64,000 bases of DNA from Reichenbachiella agarivorans (lineage in GTDB: Bacteria > Bacteroidota > Bacteroidia > Cytophagales > Cyclobacteriaceae): positions 4,309,501-4,373,500 of the forward strand of contig NZ_CP106679.1 of the NCBI RefSeq assembly GCF_025502585.1, in the 5' to 3' direction. The notes under the pieces are model-generated. The model was not told the DNA's origin. It ran no database searches and saw nothing but the letters and a program-made list of their open reading frames with translations. Position 1 is the first letter of the stretch. Each line of letters opens with the position of its first letter. A program made the position numbers and the translations under genes. This document shows, one piece after another, positions 44,353 through 53,974 of this stretch.

Positions 44353-46372
44353 TATAGGACTCACTGCTTTCCTGTTTTTTTTTGGATGTAATAATTCAAA
44401 TTTTGTGGTCATCACAAACGGTGACTTGCAAATGAGTATATCCAACCAATTATTCACAAAACTCTCCGACACCTCAAAACGACAAGACTTAACGTCACTT
44501 GGAGCGACCGAATACCTTGAAATAGATAATCGACGACTTGAGTCATTCGAAGTGACCGAAAGAAAAGTCAATGAAACAAAAGAATTAGGCGGTGCTAAAA
44601 TTTATACCATTTCTGGAATCAATAAGGAGACTAAAATCTCCAAAACAATAACAATTACCGCATATACACTACATCCAGACCTACTCACTACTCAAGTGAC
44701 CTATATCAATCTCTCAGATCGAGACATAGCTATCAAAGCTTGGATCAACCAAGCCTATACAATCTCATCACAACGTGAAGAAACTCCCTTTTGGGCATTC
44801 CAAGGATCATCGTCCAGCGAACGTGCAGATTGGATCAAACCAGTCACTCCAGGCTACTATCAAAAAAACTACATGGGAATGAACAACTCGGACTATGGTG
44901 GTGGAATCCCGTTGACTGACATTTGGAATCCTGAAATAGGTATTACCATTGGACACGCCGAACTAAACCCTAAGTTAATTTCTCTACCCACAGAGATGAA
45001 AAAATACGACAATGAAGTTTCAGTATCCATTCGACAAGATTTTTCATACCCACAATATTTGGCGGCTGGTGACACATTAAAGACTTTAGAGACATTTGTA
45101 TCCATTCATTCGGGAGATTACTACAACGGATTGACCAAGTACTCCAAACTCATGCAAGCCAAAGGTATCCAAATGCCAGAGCCAGAACCTTTTGCATTTG
45201 AACCTATCTGGTGTGCTTGGGGCTATGAAAGGAACTTCACAGCAGACGAGGTAGTAGGTACCTTACCAAAAGTAAAAGAGCTCGGAATCAAATGGGCAGT
45301 TTTAGATGACGGTTTTCAACTAGCAGAAGGTGACTGGCATGTAAATCAAGATAAATTCAGCAAAGGAGATAGCCAAATGCGCGAATTGGTAGATGAAATT
45401 CATGCACAAGGACTAAAGGCCAAGCTTTGGTGGGCACCTCTAGCCGCAGACCCTGGCAGTGATTTACTCAAAGAGAATCCAGACATGAGACTATATCTTA
45501 GTGATTGGGCTCCTCAGTACATTACCTGGTGGGATGCATACTACCTCTCCCCTTCACACCCGCAAACAATCCAACACACCCAAGAAATCGTAAATTTATT
45601 CCTCAACCAATGGGATTTTGATGGACTAAAAATGGACGGTCAACACATGAATGCCATAGCACCAGATTACAATCCCAAAGCTGGGCTCGAATATCCTGAG
45701 CAAGGATCAGAAAAACTTCCAGCTTTTTTTAAATTAATCTACGAACAGGCACACACAATCAAACCCCACGCTGTAATCGAGAATTGCCCCTGTGGCACAT
45801 GCATGTCGTACTTCAATATGCCTTATATGAATCAATCCGTTTCCTCTGACCCCACAAGTTCTTGGCAAATCCGACTAAAAGGCAAAACTTACAAAGCACT
45901 CATACCAAATACTGCATATTATGGCGACCATGTAGAACTGAGTGACAATGGAGACGATTTTGCTAGTTCATTTGGAGTTGGAGCTGTACTTGGTACCAAA
46001 TTTACTTGGCCAAAAGACAACCCAGATGCCTCTGGCAGTTATCTATTGACAAAAGAGAAAGAGGTAAAATGGAAAAAATGGTTTTCTCTTTATGATCAAA
46101 AAATGTTATCCAGAGAGATCTATAGGGGTGATTTATATGATATTGCATATGACCGTCCAGAAACTCACCTCATACAAAAAGGAGATACCTTACATTATGC
46201 CTTTTACTCAGACTCTTGGGATGGAAAAGTAGAACTGAGAGGTTTATCCAAAGGACAATATATAGTCCGAGACTATGTCAATCATCGAGAGATTGCTGAG
46301 ATTTCTGATCAAACCAACAAACTAAACATTCAGTTTAAAGATTTTATTTTATTAGAAGTTTATCCAAAATAA
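44321..46372 (+). CDS. GH36-like alpha-galactosidase / alpha-N-acetylgalactosaminidase, lipoprotein
   Basis: Glycosidase of 683 residues anchored by a lipoprotein signal (FFRTSIGLTAFLFFFGC). ATG 44321 is chosen because a longer frame from 44228 would place 31 unrelated residues before the signal; even so it overlaps the upstream gene by 32 bases. The N-terminal half is a beta-sandwich; the (beta/alpha)8 barrel starts near FEPIWCAWGYERNFTADEV. Expected catalytic residues are Asp439 in GLKMDGQ (nucleophile) and Asp510 in SSDPTSSWQ (acid/base), with KWAVLDDGFQLAEGDW and ENCPCGTCMSYFN as supporting motifs. The family cleaves terminal alpha-galactosides or alpha-GalNAc; the second fits the downstream pathway. 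Confidence 0.85.
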   Translation: MKMLKNFFRTSIGLTAFLFFFGCNNSNFVVITNGDLQMSISNQLFTKLSDTSKRQDLTSLGATEYLEIDNRRLESFEVTERKVNETKELGGAKIYTISGINKETKISKTITITAYTLHPDLLTTQVTYINLSDRDIAIKAWINQAYTISSQREETPFWAFQGSSSSERADWIKPVTPGYYQKNYMGMNNSDYGGGIPLTDIWNPEIGITIGHAELNPKLISLPTEMKKYDNEVSVSIRQDFSYPQYLAAGDTLKTLETFVSIHSGDYYNGLTKYSKLMQAKGIQMPEPEPFAFEPIWCAWGYERNFTADEVVGTLPKVKELGIKWAVLDDGFQLAEGDWHVNQDKFSKGDSQMRELVDEIHAQGLKAKLWWAPLAADPGSDLLKENPDMRLYLSDWAPQYITWWDAYYLSPSHPQTIQHTQEIVNLFLNQWDFDGLKMDGQHMNAIAPDYNPKAGLEYPEQGSEKLPAFFKLIYEQAHTIKPHAVIENCPCGTCMSYFNMPYMNQSVSSDPTSSWQIRLKGKTYKALIPNTAYYGDHVELSDNGDDFASSFGVGAVLGTKFTWPKDNPDASGSYLLTKEKEVKWKKWFSLYDQKMLSREIYRGDLYDIAYDRPETHLIQKGDTLHYAFYSDSWDGKVELRGLSKGQYIVRDYVNHREIAEISDQTNKLNIQFKDFILLEVYPK

Positions 46373-46373
46373 T

Positions 46374-47828
46374 ATGAGCATCATTTTTCCAAGACCCTTT
46401 GCCATAGCTATAGATGACTTAGGCTGGCTAAAAGGATACGACGAGGGCGAAGAAGGTTATGGACCTTATAGGCTAGGTATCGATCGTCTCACCACCATCG
46501 CTGACTATGAGGCGGTCATCGACCTAGCAAAAAAAGCTGGCGTAAGATTACAAGGCCTATTTATATTAGGCGAAATGGACAGAGAAAATTTTCTTGGAGA
46601 CTATCCTACCACGACACATTTTAGAGAAAATTGGGACAACAGCGAAAATATCTCTGACTTGCAGCTTGAAATGATGGAATATGTAAAACATCATGGAGCT
46701 CACCTCGAATTTGGTTTACACGGTATAGGTCATGAGTTTTGGCCAAAAGAAGGAACAAGAAGAAGAGCTGAATGGTACAATACGGATGACGACCACCCTT
46801 GGCCAGAAGAAGAAATTCGCAAACACGTGGAATGCTTCGTCAGAATCATGAAACAGTATGGAATAAGCAAAGAAGAAGGTCATTCCTTTCCAGAAAGCTT
46901 CGTCCCATGCGCTTACAGCTACTACTGGAATCCCAATGGAACATATAGCTTAGGCAGTGTACTAGGAGAATACGGTATTAGATTCGCTAATACCGACTTC
47001 ACTCAGATACCCGAATGTAATCCTCCAAAAGAAGACAATGGAGGAGGTTTTGACCACAAGGTTCACGTAATGAATCGCTACAACTATGGGAATTTATGGT
47101 GCGCTGAAGCCAAGCTCCCAGATACTCCACTAGCCGACCAACCTACAGATTACATAGAAACTCATTGGCCTAACCTACTATATAGTAAAGAAGAATCACA
47201 ACAAGACGTAACAGCTAAATGGGTGGACTACTATCAATCTGTACAAAAAGATAGTAGTCGGTACTGTGCAAAAAACACAGAACAGATGCACTCTCAATGG
47301 CTATATAAAAAATACACGAAAATCACAGAAAAAAAACCTAATACAGTCCATATCGACAACACTGAAATGCCAGATGAAGTGTACGCCAATTTATCTCCTA
47401 GCAACATGGTTTTAAAAATCCAATTGAGCGAGGGACAACACATTTCTTCTGCAACACTAGATGGAAAATGCATTCCTGCATATTTTGAAGATCAAGGATA
47501 CGCCTTCCTATACCTACCTCCACTCCTTCAGAAAAAATATGAGTTGAAGTATGAATTAGGAGTTACCCAAATCTCTCAGATAGTATGGCATGACAATACT
47601 TCCAACATACTTGACACTTCTTGTACCAAGGAAGAGACCCGTGTCAAACTGAGGTGGTATGGTAGACAAACATTAAGAATACTGAACGTAAAAACTCCAG
47701 TAGAAATCTCTTCCAACAATCAAAAATTAAAAATACTTGACTGGAAAGTAGAGGGTGAATATCTGAATATCGATCTGGAAGCACACGATATCCAAGGTGA
47801 AACAGGAACGATTCAAATCAAATACTAA
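46374..47828 (+). CDS. Polysaccharide-deacetylase-like protein
   Basis: The 484-residue protein has no signal peptide, so it is probably cytosolic. The NodB-like metal site appears as IAIDDLGW (Asp14, Asp15) and HGIGHEFW (His116, His120), in the order and spacing of the carbohydrate esterase 4-type fold. A long insertion (about 125-290) and a C-terminal beta-sandwich of about 130 residues (VLKIQLSEGQHISSATLDGK onward) complete it. It starts one base after the GH36-like gene and is the last gene before the operon terminator. It is a candidate for the GalNAc or GalNAc-6-phosphate deacetylation step that AgaS requires, because no NagA/AgaA gene is present in the window. Glycosidase-like activity is an alternative. 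Confidence 0.72.
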   Translation: MSIIFPRPFAIAIDDLGWLKGYDEGEEGYGPYRLGIDRLTTIADYEAVIDLAKKAGVRLQGLFILGEMDRENFLGDYPTTTHFRENWDNSENISDLQLEMMEYVKHHGAHLEFGLHGIGHEFWPKEGTRRRAEWYNTDDDHPWPEEEIRKHVECFVRIMKQYGISKEEGHSFPESFVPCAYSYYWNPNGTYSLGSVLGEYGIRFANTDFTQIPECNPPKEDNGGGFDHKVHVMNRYNYGNLWCAEAKLPDTPLADQPTDYIETHWPNLLYSKEESQQDVTAKWVDYYQSVQKDSSRYCAKNTEQMHSQWLYKKYTKITEKKPNTVHIDNTEMPDEVYANLSPSNMVLKIQLSEGQHISSATLDGKCIPAYFEDQGYAFLYLPPLLQKKYELKYELGVTQISQIVWHDNTSNILDTSCTKEETRVKLRWYGRQTLRILNVKTPVEISSNNQKLKILDWKVEGEYLNIDLEAHDIQGETGTIQIKY

Positions 47829-47871
47829 AAGCCTCTACTAGGTTTAGTGAGTTTCAATTAGAGTTGAAAAT

Positions 47872-47904
47872 GAGGTTGTCTTAATAGACAGCCTCTTATT
47901 TTTT
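47872..47904 (+). terminator. Rho-independent terminator of the agaS operon
   Basis: GAGGTTGTC pairs with GACAGCCTC (one wobble) around TTAATA and is followed by TTATTTTTT. Confidence 0.9.
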
Positions 47905-47983
47905 CTGTTGATTTCCCACGCTGTTTCCGAGTAATACGTTTGCTTGCGCTTTTATCGGGAACCACCGACAGGTTATATAAAAA

Positions 47984-48023
47984 GAAGGGGACAGAAACTC
48001 AAAACTTATTCCTATCCCCTCTT
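47984..48023 (-). terminator. Probable terminator of the beta-helix gene
   Basis: On the minus strand AGGGGATAG faces CTGTCCCCT with one mismatch around a 16-base loop, then CTTTTTATA. It lies about 30 bases past the stop codon. Confidence 0.5.
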
Positions 48024-48051
48024 TCCTTTCAAATAAATGGCTATGTCTAGT

Positions 48052-50241
48052 TTAGTTGATTATTTTCACCAACCTGCTATAAGTTTTGTCTCCAACAGAA
48101 ACCTTTGCCATATACAACCCAGCGTTCAAATATTCCGAAATATTAAGTGACAAAATTTGATTACCAACATGTATCCGATCACTGTAAGTCGGCATGACTT
48201 GTTTTCCACTCAAATCATAAAACCTCACATCAACCAGAGATTGCTCTGGCAATGACAAGGATATATTTATTTCCCTACTCGATGGGTTTGGATAGAGACT
48301 AAAACCAACTACTCGTGTCTCCTCAAGCTCAGAAACCCTTACTCTGCTACCCGCAGAACCCATTACATAAGGAGAAGCCGCACCACCTGTAGTAGGGATG
48401 TATCCAGATGGAGACCACCCAGAATTCATCATTTTGGCAGCCAGACGAATTGTAGAGGATAGACTGCCTAGTGAAGACTTGCTGATCGCCATTTCTATCA
48501 CCGATCCGCTTTTAGATACGGTGACCGCACCCAGGCTGGTCCATGACCACCCAGAACCTTGACCATTGTGAGCAAACAAAGTCCCGTTTTCTACCATATA
48601 GTCAAATCCAGTTGACGGCCAATCAGTATAGAGATATTCATTACTTCCAGCCGAAGTGCTGTTGTCCGTATCGATGAATATTTCATAGTTGGTGTCTATA
48701 GTGCCAGTGACTAATAAATACAGATATTGAGAATTATCAGCAACCTTTAGACTCGTCGGTCCACCAGAACCACTCGTGGAAATACTCGAGATAGATGACC
48801 AATCACTGGTGCTGCCATCTACGGTGATACTGAGAGAACCACCCCCGCCGCCACCGCCTGATACGTTGGTTTCATACGCGCCAATGTCTACTCTAGAACC
48901 TTGGACTCTTGTGTTGCCATCTAGATCCAACTGTCCTGATCCACTATACGATGGATCACCAGCGTTGACAGCTGGGGACGATGTGCCTATGGTGAAGTCA
49001 TTGCTACCTGTATTGGTGAAAAGCGGGTTTTGCGTTACAGCATTGGCATCTCCTGATACGTTGTAAAACAAACTAGAGGTAGTGCCGTTGTCTCTCCAGT
49101 ACAAATTGTAAGACTGAGTCTTGCTGCTACTACTGGTCCCACCCATCTGCACGATGGCATATCGGCCATTCGTAGGATAGAGGATGTTGTTTTTAATTAT
49201 ACTTCCAGCGTTGTTTTGAAGCGCTATTTGACCATTATCATATGTGCCAGTCCCACATTTGTAAAAGGTGTTGTTGTAGATTTCAGAGTTGTTGACGGTA
49301 CTGGTGGTGTTCGATCCTAGGAATAGACCTGACAGGCTACAATCGTAAGCTAAGTTGCTCCTCAGGATGTTCCCGTTGGCAGACTTTCCAGCCACTTCAC
49401 ACCCAATTGAAAATCCGACTTTATAATTGTATACAATGTTGTTTTCGATCAAATTGTAACTACCTCCATCGGTATAGATACCTCCTGCAGCGTCCAAACC
49501 AGCAGGACCCGCATAGTTACTAACGGTATTACCACGAATGGTTCCACTTCTCGCATAATTCACATTGGCAGGAGCTCCAGTCCAGGTAAAATGACCTGCA
49601 GCATCAATCCCTATGTTGGTATTGCTATTGAGGGTATTGCCTTCTACCAAAAAGTATTCAACATTACCTGCGAGGGTTAGACTTTCACTATATCCAGTGA
49701 TACAATCGTGTATGTAGTTGTCACCGATGTAAACATTTTTAATAGAGGTGGCGGTGGAACCTACTATAGCTATGGCGTGTGACGACTTGGTAGGGTCTGG
49801 CATTGTCGTTTTTCCAGTGGTCCATCCAATGTTATAAAATTCACAACCCGTGATACTCGTACCATCTCCGTATCCATGAACTTTGATTCCATCTGCATAA
49901 TTACCCCAGTTGTTTCTGAAAACTAAATTCTGAACAGAAATGTTATTAGAATTATAAATTTCCAAGGCAATGACACCATTGGTAGCCTCTGATGAACTCC
50001 CATGCATGTAGACAGTCCCGTTGTAGCTTTTCAATGTGATATTAGATTTACCACTCAAGACGAACGGTCCAGTGTAGGTCCCGGCCGAAATAAAGATAAC
50101 ATCCCCAGAAGATGCGCTTGTACACGCACTAGCCAGTGCCGCGGTGTTTGAAACGTAAACATTGGCTGCCTGAGTACGCATAGCCATGGTACTGATTATC
50201 AGCAATAACCCAATACTAAAGTGATGTAATTTTAGATTCAT
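48052..50241 (-). CDS. Secreted right-handed beta-helix protein with DOMON-like module and T9SS sorting domain
   Basis: Exported protein of 729 residues. Signal peptide to about QAA (residue 26). Residues about 27-400 are a right-handed parallel beta-helix (ISVQNLVFRNNWGNYADGIK, TIRGNTVSNY, YNLIENNIVYNYKVGFSIG), followed by a choice-of-anchor-Q-type block (SPAVNAGDPSYSG to VDIGAYETN, about 405-460). A glycine linker leads to a DOMON/CBM9-like module (ITVDGSTSDWSSISSIS, about 475-630) and a type A sorting domain (VGFSLYPNPSSREINISL to the end). Beta-helix enzymes include lyases and the GH110 alpha-galactosidases; no catalytic motif is identifiable here. A partial decayed copy of its 3' half lies immediately upstream. 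Confidence 0.83.
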   Translation of the reverse strand: MNLKLHHFSIGLLLIISTMAMRTQAANVYVSNTAALASACTSASSGDVIFISAGTYTGPFVLSGKSNITLKSYNGTVYMHGSSSEATNGVIALEIYNSNNISVQNLVFRNNWGNYADGIKVHGYGDGTSITGCEFYNIGWTTGKTTMPDPTKSSHAIAIVGSTATSIKNVYIGDNYIHDCITGYSESLTLAGNVEYFLVEGNTLNSNTNIGIDAAGHFTWTGAPANVNYARSGTIRGNTVSNYAGPAGLDAAGGIYTDGGSYNLIENNIVYNYKVGFSIGCEVAGKSANGNILRSNLAYDCSLSGLFLGSNTTSTVNNSEIYNNTFYKCGTGTYDNGQIALQNNAGSIIKNNILYPTNGRYAIVQMGGTSSSSKTQSYNLYWRDNGTTSSLFYNVSGDANAVTQNPLFTNTGSNDFTIGTSSPAVNAGDPSYSGSGQLDLDGNTRVQGSRVDIGAYETNVSGGGGGGGSLSITVDGSTSDWSSISSISTSGSGGPTSLKVADNSQYLYLLVTGTIDTNYEIFIDTDNSTSAGSNEYLYTDWPSTGFDYMVENGTLFAHNGQGSGWSWTSLGAVTVSKSGSVIEMAISKSSLGSLSSTIRLAAKMMNSGWSPSGYIPTTGGAASPYVMGSAGSRVRVSELEETRVVGFSLYPNPSSREINISLSLPEQSLVDVRFYDLSGKQVMPTYSDRIHVGNQILSLNISEYLNAGLYMAKVSVGDKTYSRLVKIIN

Positions 50242-50331
50242 AGTTTATTATTTTAGTTAAAAATGGAGAGAAAGATCGTTTGATCCTTCTCTAATAGATA
50301 TGATTGAAATAGTTGTTATATTCTTACTCGG

Positions 50332-50970
50332 TTAGCTACCTGAATTGTTTCTATGTAGCAAATCGAAGAATGCTACAAAGGCATCACACTTATACCATTT
50401 CTGCATAAAGATGCCTTGGTTAAGCGCACTGATGCCCATAGACACATTTTCGCTAGAAATGTTCGTGTTGGCTATCAGTACCTTATCCGTCAGGTCAATG
50501 ACTTCTATTCGAGAATGGAAGTCGGACTGAGCCAATTCTTCCTGCCTTAGAAGCATGTTATCCAGTGAAAATTTGCTTACCCCTAATTCGATAACAGACC
50601 CACTCTTATATACGCTGGCAATTCCTAGGTTCGTTCGTACAACTTCATCCGTTGCTTGCCCTACCATACGCATAAAACGTCCTATTCTCAGCCAAAAGTC
50701 AAAGCCCGTGGATAACCGTCTGTATCTAAATTTTCATTACTGCCAGCAGAGTGCTGTTGTTTTATCTATGAATATTCCATAACTGGCTTCAAATATCCCC
50801 TAACAAGCACATAGGATAATCTACTTTGGGTGGTGATTTCAAAACCGTAGGGACTTTACCACACTCTACTCAAAGGTAAATCCTTCATTTTGGTCAAATC
50901 CAGATACCTTTCCATAAAACGAACTTTTGCACTGGATAAATTGGTCATGACCAGCAGTACCAGCCTTAAT
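50332..50970 (-). pseudogene. Decayed duplicate of the beta-helix gene's DOMON/T9SS end
   Basis: The minus strand carries broken sequence homologous to 48052-50241. The open part (50332-50673) reads LGIASVYKSGSVIELGVSKF, matching LGAVTVSKSGSVIEMAISKS of the intact gene, then RIEVIDLTDKVLIANTNISS and GIFMQKW, resembling a sorting domain. The DNA at 50725-50790 also matches the intact gene at 48640-48690 (shared GAGTGCTGTTGT or AAGTGCTGTTGT and ATCTATGAATATT or ATCGATGAATATT words) but is frameshifted. Farther upstream only short fragments such as YGKVSGFDQNEGFTFE remain, ended by a stop. The signal peptide and beta-helix are gone. Confidence 0.75.
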
Positions 50971-51189
50971 AATAGTTCTCGTCTGCTGGAGGAGATTTTG
51001 ATTGGTTAAGTAGTGATTTAATCATACTTCTTATGTTTTAGTTTAAATTTTATTTCAAAAGCTTTCTTTTTACCGATAAACCCTTCTACACGTATCATTT
51101 GTACTTAATAATAAATATAAGTAAAATATTTACCCTTCATAACATTTTCTTAATTTATATTTTATTTACAAAATCTTTATATATGGGCT
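50971..51189. other. AT-rich spacer
   Basis: No gene or convincing site is visible between the pseudogene and the terminator of the chemoreceptor gene. The stretch is strongly AT-rich, with T runs around 51045-51075. Confidence 0.5.
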
Positions 51190-51226
51190 TAAAAAAAAGC
51201 CCAAACACTTTTTCATGTTTGGGCTT
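51190..51226 (-). terminator. Rho-independent terminator of the GH109-chemoreceptor operon
   Basis: On the minus strand AAGCCCAAACA pairs perfectly with TGTTTGGGCTT around an 8-base loop, then TTTTTT. A further GGGCTT at 51185-51190 could pair with the same AAGCCC, giving an alternative small hairpin. It is 148 bases past the stop codon at 51374. Confidence 0.9.
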
Positions 51227-51373
51227 TGAACACTCAATTATTAGACAAGCCATTACTGAGCCCTCAATTATAAGGTCAACATTGCGTTAAAATCTACACT
51301 CTTTTTTATTTTACATACAACGGTGCAATTCTTTACGTTTAGATTCCATGAGAACCGTCTATGACCCTACTTC

Positions 51374-53956
51374 TTATATATCCAATTTTATCCCAGGATA
51401 ATTAGACCTTAACTCTCTTATATATTCTTCTGACTTAACCTCATTGGCTTTCACTTCACGCTGAATACCTAATATCCCCCAATCCCTATGTTCTGGAATC
51501 AGAAGAGGTATCTTTCTGATAAACCAATATTTGTCTCTACCATTTACACTTACTTTTTCCAAACTATATACTGGAATTCTACTTTTGATAATTTTCATCT
51601 CTTCCTCCCAATATTTAACTGCTACATCCTCTGAGAAAAATGCAGAATCATCCTTCCCAAGAATATCTTCTACCCCTACTCCATAATCTTTGGCAACAGA
51701 TTTATTCACTAAATAAAAGGTGCCTGTTGGATCTTTTACTTCTACCTTATCCTGTAGCTCATTGAGGATATTCACAAAAAGCTGGTTTTGTTCCTTAGCT
51801 GAAAGAAGAGCTGCTTCAGAGGCAGCTCTTTGATTTTCAACCAACATTTTCTCCTGCTCTCTATTCAATCTCTCACTTTCCTTCATATCAGTTATATCTC
51901 TGGAAATTCCGAAAATACCTACAACTTTTTCATCGGCTCCATACAATGGCAGTTTATTAACCAGAAAATAACGATCCCCACTCTTTTGCACATGATTGAG
52001 CAGAGGTTCTTTAGAATAAATAATCTTCTGTTCTTCGTCCAAAGCTTCTTGAGCCATATGACCCAACAATTCAACATCAGATTTACCTAATAACTCTTCA
52101 GAATCTTTGACCTCATACAATTCTTTCATAGATCTACTCACCCTCGTGAAACGGCTTTTCAGATCCTTGAAATAAATAAAATCAGGCATATTCTCAAGCA
52201 AGGCATCTAATAAGCCTTTTTCCTTCTCATAGGCATCCTTCATTTTGAATATAACCTTATTATCCACATTTTCATCAGACAGTTTTAGCATACTTACTCC
52301 ATCCTTGAAATTCTCTGCTATCTCTGATAAACCTTGAACTTTACGCTCATTAAGTCTCATCCCTCTAGACAGCTCTACTGCTGAAGCTGCTACTTGTTCA
52401 GAACCCGCAGCAGTCTGCTCAGCGATAACTACTATCTCTTCTGTCAGAGATAGTACACTTCTCACATCCAATTCCTGCCCATTTGTAGCTTTCAATATTC
52501 CTTCAGAAAAGCTCAGCGTCCTCATAGAAGCTTCCTGAATCTCCTTGAATGCACCAGAAGTAGTTTGAGCTACACTCTGTCCCATGGTCACACTCTCATT
52601 CATTTGTTGTACAGCAACTGAAGCAGACGAAGTGTCGTCTTGCACCTCATCTACCAAAGTCTCAATTTCTTTTAAAGAGTTTTTGGTATCATCGGCCAGC
52701 TTTCGTATTTCTTCTGCTACTACCGCAAACCCACGCCCAGCCTCACCAGCCTGAGCAGCTTCTATTGCAGCATTCAAAGCAAGTAAATTGGTCTGACTTG
52801 CTACATCTTTGATCAATTTGATAACTGTCAACATTTGCAATACCCTCTTCTGAAGCACCTGAATTGAGTCATTGGCCTTAAGAGTAGACTCTGATATTCT
52901 ATCCATGCCAGATAGCACTTCACTGACCATCACCAAACCTTGTTCACTTCTCTCTACACCTTGCTTGGCTGCATTGTATATACCCTCCGAACTCTTTCCC
53001 ATTGCTTGAGCCGAAGACAAGATGTTTCCGATCAATCTAGAAGCTTCATCAATTTTATCTACTTGCGCCTGTGCCCCATGACTCATTTGATTAATGGATG
53101 AAGCTATTTCCGTTGTATTCACAGACATTTCTTGGGTCGAACACTTCATTTCTAAAGCCGACTCATCAATACTGTGGGCATTTATAGCTACCTGAGTCAA
53201 CAAACCATCCATGTTGTTCAATGCCAAATTCAGGTTTTTTGACAAATCACTCATCTCACCATCCGTTTCAAATGTTAAACGCCTAGTCAAGTCACCTTGT
53301 GCCATGGCATTCATGATTTCATTCAACGATTGAATTGGACGCATATAGGAATTTAATCGGAGATATATAGATTGATATAGCTCGAACCAGCGTCCTTTCA
53401 ATATCATCTCTTGATCCAACTCTTTCTTAACTCCAGATTGTATCAATTCATCAAGATCATTTATGAAAGAGGTGATCTTAGTTTGTAATAACTCAAAAGA
53501 GGTTTTTGATGGATTCGAGTCTGGTAAAGAAAAATTGAGATCTCCTGTACTTATTTCATTAACACAGGTTTCAATCTCTCGCAACTGTGTGTGTTGTAGC
53601 TCAAGTTTTTTCCATACCTGAAACATTGATGGACTTAACACCTCCTCAGGGTCTTCAATCAGCTCACTCTCTTCACTCCCAAATTTTTGGAGCAAAGTTA
53701 GTTGCTTGTCATACTGCCTTTTTTGACTATAAATTATCAACAACAGACAGCCTAAAGAAATAGGAATACAGAGAGCCTCACTAAGAAACCCTCTGAATGA
53801 AGCCCATAATACTAAAACATTAAATGCACCAAGAATTATAACATACCCATGAGTGTATAAATTGAGGGAAAAAATATTTCGAAAAATTATGATCCCTAGA
53901 AACACTCCAAATGAGACCAATCCCAAAATCACATCCCAGTTGACTAATTCATCCAT
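51374..53956 (-). CDS. Methyl-accepting chemotaxis-like receptor with C-terminal PAS domains
   Basis: Membrane signal transducer of 860 residues. The N-terminus has four hydrophobic segments (about 8-90: [49 protein letters not shown]) with no room for a periplasmic ligand domain. HAMP-like segments follow ([17 protein letters not shown] region, about 205-260). The chemoreceptor signalling hairpin is canonical at its tip ([20 protein letters not shown], about 385). After it come two PAS domains (about 565-690 and 725-840: [34 protein letters not shown]), the reverse of the common order. It begins 18 bases after the GH109-type gene, so the two are co-transcribed. Whether it couples to CheA or another output is not visible. 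Confidence 0.9.
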   Translation of the reverse strand: MDELVNWDVILGLVSFGVFLGIIIFRNIFSLNLYTHGYVIILGAFNVLVLWASFRGFLSEALCIPISLGCLLLIIYSQKRQYDKQLTLLQKFGSEESELIEDPEEVLSPSMFQVWKKLELQHTQLREIETCVNEISTGDLNFSLPDSNPSKTSFELLQTKITSFINDLDELIQSGVKKELDQEMILKGRWFELYQSIYLRLNSYMRPIQSLNEIMNAMAQGDLTRRLTFETDGEMSDLSKNLNLALNNMDGLLTQVAINAHSIDESALEMKCSTQEMSVNTTEIASSINQMSHGAQAQVDKIDEASRLIGNILSSAQAMGKSSEGIYNAAKQGVERSEQGLVMVSEVLSGMDRISESTLKANDSIQVLQKRVLQMLTVIKLIKDVASQTNLLALNAAIEAAQAGEAGRGFAVVAEEIRKLADDTKNSLKEIETLVDEVQDDTSSASVAVQQMNESVTMGQSVAQTTSGAFKEIQEASMRTLSFSEGILKATNGQELDVRSVLSLTEEIVVIAEQTAAGSEQVAASAVELSRGMRLNERKVQGLSEIAENFKDGVSMLKLSDENVDNKVIFKMKDAYEKEKGLLDALLENMPDFIYFKDLKSRFTRVSRSMKELYEVKDSEELLGKSDVELLGHMAQEALDEEQKIIYSKEPLLNHVQKSGDRYFLVNKLPLYGADEKVVGIFGISRDITDMKESERLNREQEKMLVENQRAASEAALLSAKEQNQLFVNILNELQDKVEVKDPTGTFYLVNKSVAKDYGVGVEDILGKDDSAFFSEDVAVKYWEEEMKIIKSRIPVYSLEKVSVNGRDKYWFIRKIPLLIPEHRDWGILGIQREVKANEVKSEEYIRELRSNYPGIKLDI

Positions 53957-53974
53957 AGCTAATAATAAACTCTA

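Noticed and set aside
51185-51226. Riboswitch-like alternative hairpins
   Set aside because: GGGCTT could pair with either AAGCCC, but the site lies after the operon's last gene with a minus-strand U-tract, so a simple terminator explains it.
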